This document shows positions 1 to 4,997 of a DNA stretch of 5,294 nt, piece after piece. Made by a program: the position numbers and the translations under genes. Source of the stretch: Patescibacteria group bacterium UBA4067 (lineage in GTDB: Bacteria > Patescibacteriota > Minisyncoccia > Minisyncoccales > Minisyncoccaceae); assembly GCA_002382025.1 (NCBI GenBank), contig DFZB01000014.1, positions 498 to 5,791 on the forward strand, written 5' to 3'. The stretch's first letter is position 1. Every line of letters begins with the position of its first letter. The notes under the pieces are model-generated. The model was not told the DNA's origin and did not search any database. It was given only the letters and a program-made list of their open reading frames with translations.

Positions 1-959
1 GCACACTTGGGGCATAATTTTCTAATTAATCTTTGAGCAACAATCATATTGATTGCTGGAGCAATATTTGCTGGTTTTTCTCCTAAAGCATTAAGTCTAG
101 CAATTGTACCAGATGCATCATTGGTGTGTAGCGTGCTTAAAACTAAATGACCAGTTAGCGCAGCTTGTAAAGCAATGCTTGCTGTTTCAAGATCTCTTAT
201 CTCTCCTACTAAAATAACATCAGGGTCTTGTCTTACAATTGATCTTAGTCCTGAAGCAAAATCATATCCTTTTTTGGGATCAACTTGAGTTTGAGAAATA
301 CCAGAAAGATGATACTCTATCGGATCTTCAATGGTTATAATTTTAATTTCAGAGTTTTTTATTTTTTTTAAAAAAGCATAAAGGGTAGTGGTTTTACCAG
401 AACCAGTGGGACCGGTAACAATAATCATACCATTCGGTTTTTTAGATTGTTCAATAAAAATTTCATATAAATCTTTTCTTAAACCAAGATCTTCTAAATT
501 AATTAAACTTTTTGGGTTTAAAACTCTCATTACAATTGTTTCTCCGTATTCTGAGGGAAGAGTAGAGACCCTTATTTCTATTTGCTCTATTGGTTCTTTT
601 TCTAGTATAATCGTAAATCTACCATCTTGTGGTTTTTTTTCTACATTAAGTTTCATTTGCGATAAAAGCTTGATTCTTGAGACAATTGATTTGTATTGAA
701 AAGAATCAAAAGAACATACTTCTTGAAGAACGCCATCTATTCTTATTCTCAGTTTGCTTCCTTTTTCTTCTGCTTCAAAGTGCAAGTCAGAAGTATTGAT
801 TTCAATAGCACCTGCCATTATTGTTTTTAATATAATACTAGTGTCTTCAGTCAAAGATTTTTCTATTAGTTGAGCCAAAGAAAAAACATTCTTAAGATTT
901 TCTTGGTTTTTGGTTAAAAAAACATTATCAATATTTATTTCACCAGTTATTTTTTCCAT
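1..959 (-). CDS. pilB: PilB/GspE-family type IV pilus or type II secretion assembly ATPase, 3' end cut by window edge
   Basis: This is a hexameric cytoplasmic motor ATPase that powers pilus or pseudopilus assembly. My translation of the minus strand is open for 319 codons to the left edge. It shows an N2-type domain (TSDLHFEAEE near 56-65, RIRIDGVLQE at 71-80), Walker A GPTGSGKT (183-190), an Asp box ITIEDPIEY (208-216), Walker B DPDVILVGEIRD (245-256, catalytic Glu253), a His box LTGHLVLSTLHTN (268-280), and CPKC (316-319). CPKC is the first half of the zinc-binding tetracysteine typical of PilB/GspE and absent from the retraction motor PilT. The ATG at 959 lies inside the upstream DHH-like gene, 13 nt before the end of that gene, so the two are probably cotranscribed and translationally coupled. 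Only about 40 residues precede the N2 domain, so the N1 domain (150 or more residues in classical PilB) is missing. PilB versus GspE cannot be decided here. Confidence 0.93.
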   Translation of the reverse strand, partial: MEKITGEINIDNVFLTKNQENLKNVFSLAQLIEKSLTEDTSIILKTIMAGAIEINTSDLHFEAEEKGSKLRIRIDGVLQEVCSFDSFQYKSIVSRIKLLSQMKLNVEKKPQDGRFTIILEKEPIEQIEIRVSTLPSEYGETIVMRVLNPKSLINLEDLGLRKDLYEIFIEQSKKPNGMIIVTGPTGSGKTTTLYAFLKKIKNSEIKIITIEDPIEYHLSGISQTQVDPKKGYDFASGLRSIVRQDPDVILVGEIRDLETASIALQAALTGHLVLSTLHTNDASGTIARLNALGEKPANIAPAINMIVAQRLIRKLCPKC

Positions 960-2041
960 AATAATGAGATTAATTCTTTTTCTGCTAAAAAGATGTCTTG
1001 TTTTTTTGTTAAAAATATTCCACCTTTTTCTTTGTAAGAGCCACTGTATGTGTTTTTAATTTTACTAATTAAATCTTCTTTTTCAGAATAAAACACACCT
1101 TTAATTGAAGATGAAGAAGGTCTTCCTTCCCATAATAGCACGAAAGAAGGAATAGAGAAATAGTTTTTCATTTTTTCTAGAACAAAAGATATATCAGCTG
1201 AGGTGCAATTAGTTTTTTTAAATTCTTCTTCCGATAAAGAAGAAATATAGGTGTTTTCTTTTTCTAAAAATTTAAGATTAGAAAATGTTTTTCCTAAGAG
1301 AGAAAATTTTCTTTTTGTTTCTGGTTTAGAATAATTGAAATACAGTTTTCCGTTTTCTTGAATTAGCCACTTAATAATACTTAACGTCTTAGGTGTTTTT
1401 TTGTTAGTAAAAGATGATGTTATTCCCCATAATAAAAATCCAGCTGTTTTTTTATCAATTTCTTCATAAATATTTTTTAAAATAATAGCTATTTGTTCTG
1501 AAAGAGAAGATGTTTCTTCGATAATGTTTATTTCACCATAATTTTCATTTTGACTATTGTTGTCCATATTTATTATTGTGCAATTATAAATAGATTCAGT
1601 ATTTTCTTCAAAATAACTTTCAAGCTCATTAAAAGATTTAATGTTAAAGGTGATAAGTAAATCAAAAACAGGGGGAAAAGAAAAAGAAGCGGGCCCTTCT
1701 TCAGATATTAATTTACAAGAAAAATTTTCTGGATTTAAATCTTCAATATTTTTTGGAATAAGATGAAGCTCTAAACCATCTTTGTTTTTTTGATAAGATA
1801 TTTCTGAAATATCATTTTTTAAAGAAATTACAATTTTTTTCTTTTCACCATCTCCATTCAAAAGATCAATTAATTTTTCAGGGTTTTTTTCTTTAGGTAA
1901 AAATACATTATGGGCCTCTTTTAATGCAAAAAACATAGCTAAAGCACTTGCCATAATGTCTTTATCCGCATCATTATTTGTTATTATTACTATGTTTTTA
2001 GCACTTTCTATGCTGTTTTTTATTCTTTCAAAAGATTCCAT
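947..2041 (-). CDS. Degenerate DHH/DHHA1-type protein (NrnA/RecJ-like fold), probable pseudoenzyme
   Basis: The gene encodes 364 residues from the ATG at 2041. I infer a DHH phosphoesterase-like fold from ordered motif remnants: ITNNDADKDIMASAL (20-34) resembles motif I (xHxxPDxDAxGS), INMDNN (157-162) resembles INIDHH, YGEINIIEE follows as in NrnA-like proteins, and GITSSFTN with TPKTLSIIKWLI resembles the GIxxDTGxF motif and its helix. The catalytic residues are largely gone: motif I His is Asn22, the motif II Asp is Asn133, DHH is D160-N161-N162, the DTG Asp is Ser210, and the DHHA1 GGGH/AAG motif is SGSYK/KGG (333-341). Asp26 and Asp28 remain. About 100 residues separate motifs I and II, more than in NrnA, implying an insert rich in beta strands. 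An in-frame TTG at 2080 would add 13 residues, but it coincides with a -35-like element, and homology begins at MESFERIKNSI, so I prefer the ATG. The end overlaps pilB by 13 nt. The present function is unknown; a scaffold, nucleotide-binding or regulatory role for the motor is speculation. Confidence 0.72.
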   Translation of the reverse strand: MESFERIKNSIESAKNIVIITNNDADKDIMASALAMFFALKEAHNVFLPKEKNPEKLIDLLNGDGEKKKIVISLKNDISEISYQKNKDGLELHLIPKNIEDLNPENFSCKLISEEGPASFSFPPVFDLLITFNIKSFNELESYFEENTESIYNCTIINMDNNSQNENYGEINIIEETSSLSEQIAIILKNIYEEIDKKTAGFLLWGITSSFTNKKTPKTLSIIKWLIQENGKLYFNYSKPETKRKFSLLGKTFSNLKFLEKENTYISSLSEEEFKKTNCTSADISFVLEKMKNYFSIPSFVLLWEGRPSSSSIKGVFYSEKEDLISKIKNTYSGSYKEKGGIFLTKKQDIFLAEKELISLLWKK

Positions 2042-2051
2042 GTTTTTTTTA

Positions 2052-2080
2052 AAACTACTGTATTTTAAGGCAAAAGTCAA
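2052..2080 (-). promoter_or_regulatory. Candidate sigma70-type promoter of the DHH-like/pilB operon
   Basis: On the minus strand TTGACT (2080-2075, 5 of 6 matches to TTGACA) is followed after 17 nt by TAGTTT (2057-2052, only 3 of 6 matches to TATAAT). The predicted transcription start is near 2045, about 4 nt before the ATG at 2041, so the message would be almost leaderless. The TTG of this -35 element is also the alternative start codon, which argues against using it for translation. The -10 box is weak, so the call is tentative. Confidence 0.4.
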
Positions 2081-2086
2081 TTAAAG

Positions 2087-2115
2087 TTGTGTTTCCCTTT
2101 TAAATTAGATATAAT
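2087..2115 (+). promoter_or_regulatory. Promoter of tsaE with a consensus -10 box
   Basis: TTGTGT (2087-2092) and a perfect TATAAT (2110-2115) are separated by 17 nt. The -10 box ends 8 nt before the tsaE ATG (2124), which puts the expected transcription start at about 2122 and leaves a leader of 0-3 nt. No Shine-Dalgarno sequence lies before the ATG. This promoter is back to back with the candidate leftward one and probably drives tsaE and the overlapping exonuclease gene. Confidence 0.65.
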
Positions 2116-2119
2116 CTAA
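2105..2119. repeat. 15-bp perfect inverted repeat over the tsaE -10 box
   Basis: TTAGAT-ATA-ATCTAA has two perfect 6-bp arms (2105-2110 and 2114-2119) around a 3-bp centre, and it covers the whole tsaE -10 box. A repressor binding here would block the rightward promoter. The arms do not extend further, and short palindromes are frequent in AT-rich DNA, so this may be chance. The hairpin is too weak to be a terminator. Confidence 0.4.
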
Positions 2120-2123
2120 AACA

Positions 2124-2573
2124 ATGAAGATAATCTCCAATAATTTTTTAGAAACACAAAAAATAGGAAAGCAATTAGCTAAAAGCTTTTTGTCTTGTAA
2201 AAACAAAGAAGCAATTGTTATAAATTTAATAGGAAACCTAGGCTCAGGAAAGACAACTTTTGTTCAGGGATTTGCATCTGGACTAAGAATAAAAAAAAAG
2301 ATATTAAGTCCAACTTTTGTTATTCTAAACAAATTTAAAACTAAAAATAGATATTTTTATCACATAGATTGTTATAGGTTGGAAAGTGTTAAAGAAATAA
2401 AAGATCTAGGATTTAAAGAAATAATCGAGAATCCCCAAAATATTATTTTAATAGAGTGGGGGAATAAAATAAAAAGAATATTACCTAAAAATACAGTTAA
2501 AATAAAATTCAATATTTTTAAAAAAGATAAAAGAATAATAAATTATGAAGAAAAAGATATTTGTAGTAATTGA
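2124..2573 (+). CDS. tsaE: TsaE, tRNA t6A biosynthesis ATPase
   Basis: TsaE is the small cytoplasmic ATPase that works with the TsaB-TsaD complex in making threonylcarbamoyladenosine (t6A) at position 37 of ANN-decoding tRNAs. The 149-residue length is normal for the family. Visible motifs are Walker A GNLGSGKT (37-44, Lys43 and Thr44 for nucleotide and Mg), the family-specific SPTF (62-65), YHIDCYRL (79-86, Asp82) and ILIEWGNKI (108-116, Glu111-Trp112). The ATG at 2124 lies 8 nt after a TATAAT box, giving an apparently leaderless message. The end overlaps the exonuclease gene by 29 nt in another frame. Its TGA stop comes at the expected protein length, supporting TGA as a normal stop here. 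A run of nine A at 2291-2299 (codons for IKKK) sits between Walker A and SPTF. The TsaB and TsaD partners are not in the window. Confidence 0.95.
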   Translation: MKIISNNFLETQKIGKQLAKSFLSCKNKEAIVINLIGNLGSGKTTFVQGFASGLRIKKKILSPTFVILNKFKTKNRYFYHIDCYRLESVKEIKDLGFKEIIENPQNIILIEWGNKIKRILPKNTVKIKFNIFKKDKRIINYEEKDICSN

Positions 2574-3444
2574 TGGAAACTCAGTGATTCATCGAGCTTT
2601 TCATGCTTTGCCACCATTAAAAAATAAAAAAGGAGAAGTGGTTAATGCTGTTTATGGTTTTTTATTAGTTCTATTAAAAATCATTAAAGAATTCGACCCC
2701 CAGTATTTAGGGGTTTGTTTTGATTTACCAGAACCAACGTTTAGAAAAAAAGCTTATGCAGATTATAAAGCTAAAAGAAAAAAAGCCCCTCAAGAACTTT
2801 ATGATCAAATTCCAATGATTAAATATTTTTTAAAATTATTTAATATTTCTATTTGTGAAAAATCAGGGTTTGAGGGAGATGATATTATAGGAACATTGGT
2901 TAACTCTTTTTCTGGTGTAGACAGTATTATTGTTTCCGGAGATTTAGACACGTTGCAGTTGGTTAATAAAAAAACAAAAGTATATTTTTTAAATAAAGGA
3001 GTCAAAGAAGCCTTTTTTTATGATGAAGAAATGGTCAAAAAAAGATATAATGGTTTAGAAAAAGAACATTTAATTGATTATAAGGCACTAAGGGGTGATA
3101 TGTCTGATAATATTCCTGGTGTAAAGGGAATTGGAGAAAAAACAGCAATAGATTTAATAAAAAGATTTAAAAGCATTGAAAATCTTTATAATCACATTAA
3201 TAGTCCTGAAATAACAGAAAACATAAGAAAAAAGCTTTTAGAAGGAAAAGAAAGTGCTTTTTTAAGCAAAGAATTGTCTGAAATCAAAAAAGATGTTTTA
3301 ATTGATGCTTGTTTAAACAACTATGAATGGGAAAATTACGATAAAGAAAAAATAAGAAACCTAATGGAAGAGTACGGATTTAAAAGTTTGGTCAAAAGAA
3401 TACCAGGATTTGAAGGGTTTGGTGAAAATTTAAAATTATGGTAA
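2545..3444 (+). CDS. Stand-alone 5'-3' exonuclease / flap endonuclease (PolA N-terminal domain type)
   Basis: This protein matches the 5'-nuclease domain of DNA polymerase I, which removes RNA primers and 5' flaps during lagging-strand synthesis and repair. The acidic metal ligands are all visible: Asp10 (VIDGNS), Asp60 (CFD), Glu110, Asp112 and Asp113 (FEGDDIIGT), Asp133 and Asp135 (SGDLDTLQL), Asp185 and Asp188 (GDMSDNIPG). A helix-hairpin-helix (PGVKGIGEKTA, 191-201) for DNA binding follows, and EEYGFKSLVKRI (275-286) is the usual end of the domain. At 299 residues it stops there, with no 3'-5' exonuclease or polymerase domain, and the next gene starts 9 nt later, so it is a free-standing exonuclease and not a broken polA with readable remains downstream. 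It begins inside tsaE with no Shine-Dalgarno site, implying translational coupling. It could be named polA-like or exo; the polymerase part, if present, must lie elsewhere. Confidence 0.93.
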   Translation: MKKKIFVVIDGNSVIHRAFHALPPLKNKKGEVVNAVYGFLLVLLKIIKEFDPQYLGVCFDLPEPTFRKKAYADYKAKRKKAPQELYDQIPMIKYFLKLFNISICEKSGFEGDDIIGTLVNSFSGVDSIIVSGDLDTLQLVNKKTKVYFLNKGVKEAFFYDEEMVKKRYNGLEKEHLIDYKALRGDMSDNIPGVKGIGEKTAIDLIKRFKSIENLYNHINSPEITENIRKKLLEGKESAFLSKELSEIKKDVLIDACLNNYEWENYDKEKIRNLMEEYGFKSLVKRIPGFEGFGENLKLW

Positions 3445-3447
3445 AAT
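3419..3447 (+). promoter_or_regulatory. Candidate promoter of the histidine kinase gene
   Basis: TTGGTG (3419-3424), a 17-nt spacer and TAAAAT (3442-3447) lie over the end of the exonuclease gene; the -10 box includes the exonuclease TAA stop codon. Exactly 6 nt separate the -10 box from the kinase ATG at 3454, so the predicted start of transcription is at the A of the ATG. No Shine-Dalgarno site is present. The same TAAAAT-N6-ATG layout recurs at the response regulator. Confidence 0.5.
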
Positions 3448-3453
3448 AATTAT

Positions 3454-4596
3454 ATGGAAACCATTAATCAAGAAATTGAAAAAAGGGAAGACGAATTAAG
3501 AAAAATTAGACTAGCCTTTTTAAACATTTTAGAAGACACTCAAGAGGCTAAAAATCTAGCTGTAGAAGAGAGAAACAAAACAATGGCTGTTATTAATAAT
3601 TTTACAGATGGTCTTTTGGTTATTGATAAAGAAAATAAGGTTGAATTAATGAGTCCAGCAATAAAGAATTTATTTAAAGAAAAAGAGGACAATATTTTAG
3701 GTAAAAACATTTTTAAAATTAATTCAAAAAAAATAGACCTCAAGCCTTTAAAAGAAATATTAAAGCAAAAAAAAGAAATTTTTAGAAAAGAAGCTGAGCT
3801 TGAAAATGGTATTTTTTGGGAAATTAGCACTTCTCGTTTTGATTTTGGAGAAAAAAAAGGAATGCTTATTGTTTTGCATGATGTATCAAGAGACAGATTA
3901 GTTGAAAAAATGAAAACTGAGTTTGTTTCTATCGCTGCTCATCAGCTAAGAACTCCTTTATCAGCAATAAAATGGTCATTAAAAATGATTTTAGATGGGG
4001 ATGTTGGAAATATTAATAAGGATCAAAAAGAATTATTAGAAAAAACATATTCAAGCAATGAAAGAATGATAGGATTAATTAATGATTTGCTTAATGTAAC
4101 AAGAATTGAAGAGGGAAGATTTCTTTATAAGCCAGAAAAAATGCAAATTGAAGGAATAATAGTTAATGTGGTTCAAGAGTGTGAAGAAATTATCAAAATG
4201 AAAAAAGTTAATGTTAAATTTGAAAAGTCTAAAAAAATGCTTCCTCCTGTAATAATTGATGAAGAAAAAATGAGCTTAGCTGTTCAAAATCTTTTAGACA
4301 ACTCTTTAAAATATACCCCAGAAAAAGGATCAATTGTTATTTCTTTAGAGCAAAAAAAGGATGACATTGTTTTTAAAATTAAAGATACGGGGGTAGGAAT
4401 TCCTGTTGATCAGCACGAGAGAATATTTATTAAATTTTTCAGAGGAAGCAATGTTATAAAATTGGAAACCGAGGGTTCTGGATTGGGATTGTATACAACC
4501 AAAAACATAATAGAATCCCATCAAGGAAAAATATGGTTTGAATCAGAAGAAGGAAAAGGAACAACTTTTTATTTTTCAATTCCTTATAAAGTATAG
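3454..4596 (+). CDS. Soluble PAS-domain sensor histidine kinase
   Basis: This is a two-component sensor kinase of 380 residues with no signal peptide or membrane segment, so it should sense a cytoplasmic cue. Residues 1-47 form a charged heptad-rich helix, probably a dimer coiled coil. Residues 44-148 look like a PAS domain (VINNFTDGLLVIDKENKVEL to GMLIVLHDVSRDR). The HisKA domain carries AAHQLRTPLS with phospho-acceptor His163. The HATPase_c domain has the N box (NLLDNSLKYTP, Asn279 and Asn283), G1 box DTGVGIP (311-317), F box (IFIKFFRG, 324-331) and G2 box GSGLGL (341-346), so all catalytic boxes look intact. It follows the exonuclease by 9 nt and precedes a lone receiver by 32 nt, its likely phosphotransfer partner. 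A promoter-like sequence directly abuts its ATG, so it may be transcribed apart from tsaE. The sensed ligand is unknown; no haem, flavin or metal motif is obvious in the PAS domain. Confidence 0.95.
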   Translation: METINQEIEKREDELRKIRLAFLNILEDTQEAKNLAVEERNKTMAVINNFTDGLLVIDKENKVELMSPAIKNLFKEKEDNILGKNIFKINSKKIDLKPLKEILKQKKEIFRKEAELENGIFWEISTSRFDFGEKKGMLIVLHDVSRDRLVEKMKTEFVSIAAHQLRTPLSAIKWSLKMILDGDVGNINKDQKELLEKTYSSNERMIGLINDLLNVTRIEEGRFLYKPEKMQIEGIIVNVVQECEEIIKMKKVNVKFEKSKKMLPPVIIDEEKMSLAVQNLLDNSLKYTPEKGSIVISLEQKKDDIVFKIKDTGVGIPVDQHERIFIKFFRGSNVIKLETEGSGLGLYTTKNIIESHQGKIWFESEEGKGTTFYFSIPYKV

Positions 4597-4622
4597 ACAA
4601 TATTTAAAATTTGATATAAAAT
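4594..4622 (+). promoter_or_regulatory. Candidate promoter of the response regulator gene
   Basis: TAGACA (4594-4599, 5 of 6 matches to TTGACA) overlaps the kinase TAG stop. After 17 nt comes TAAAAT (4617-4622), which ends 6 nt before the regulator ATG (4629), placing the predicted start of transcription on the ATG itself. An overlapping TATAAA (4615-4620) is an alternative -10 box. No Shine-Dalgarno site is seen. This promoter would also serve mutM downstream. Confidence 0.5.
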
Positions 4623-4628
4623 TATATT

Positions 4629-4997
4629 ATGACCAAGAAAGTTTTAATTATAGAGGATGATAAATTTTTAAGGGAACTTTTAGGTAAAAAGCTTTCTAGT
4701 TTAGGCTATAATGTTGTTTTGGCTGTTGATGGAGAAGAAGGCCTAGAAAAGATTAAATCGGAAAAGCCAAACATTGTTTTATTAGACTTAATTCTACCGG
4801 GGATAAATGGATTTGAGGTTTTAGAAAAATCTAAAAAAGACCCTACTATTAATGAAATTCCAATAATAATTCTTTCTAATTTAGGTCAAAGTGAGGACAT
4901 TGAAAGAGGACTAAAATTAGGAGCAAAAGATTTTCTAGTTAAGGCTCATTTTACCCCTCAAGAAATAGTAAATAAATTACAAGCAGTTTTAAATTAA
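4629..4997 (+). CDS. Single-domain response regulator (CheY/Spo0F-like receiver)
   Basis: The 122-residue protein is one receiver domain and nothing else. Acidic metal-binding residues are Glu9, Asp10 and Asp11 (IIEDD), the phospho-acceptor is Asp53 (LLDLILPG), the switch Ser is Ser83 (IILSN), and the conserved Lys is Lys105 (FLVKAHFTP). The residue after Lys105 is Ala, where most receivers have Pro. Without a DNA-binding or enzymatic output it must act by protein-protein contact or as a phosphorelay intermediate. The kinase 32 nt upstream is the likely phosphodonor. The stop codon is directly followed by the mutM ATG, so the two are probably translated from one message. The target is unknown; control of the type IV pilus motor encoded nearby on the other strand is possible but not shown by sequence. 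Confidence 0.95.
   Translation: MTKKVLIIEDDKFLRELLGKKLSSLGYNVVLAVDGEEGLEKIKSEKPNIVLLDLILPGINGFEVLEKSKKDPTINEIPIIILSNLGQSEDIERGLKLGAKDFLVKAHFTPQEIVNKLQAVLN

Noticed and set aside
388..699. A 103-codon open frame on the + strand.
   Set aside because: It lies wholly inside the pilB-like gene on the other strand, and covers the Walker A region; its product resembles no known family and has no promoter or ribosome binding site. It is a shadow frame.
2042..2123. Possible small RNA, riboswitch or attachment site in the divergent intergenic region.
   Set aside because: The 82 nt are filled by two promoters facing opposite ways and show no stable fold, tRNA-like sequence or direct repeat.
2124..2573. 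Recoding of TGA as glycine or tryptophan, as in some Patescibacteria or mycoplasmas.
   Set aside because: tsaE ends with TGA at the normal family length, Trp is encoded by TGG throughout, and no conserved motif needs TGA to be read through.
2805..3005. A 66-codon open frame on the - strand.
   Set aside because: It is antisense to the conserved metal-ligand region of the exonuclease gene, and has no supporting signals.
3540..3830. A 96-codon open frame on the - strand.
   Set aside because: It is antisense to the PAS region of the histidine kinase; its hydrophobic, Ser/Phe-rich product is what reverse reading of Lys/Glu-rich coding DNA gives.
4614..4627. Inverted repeat ATATAA-AA-TTATAT just before the response regulator, considered as an operator or terminator.
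   Set aside because: It is pure A/T, has no stable stem or T tract, and overlaps a plausible -10 region; base composition explains it.
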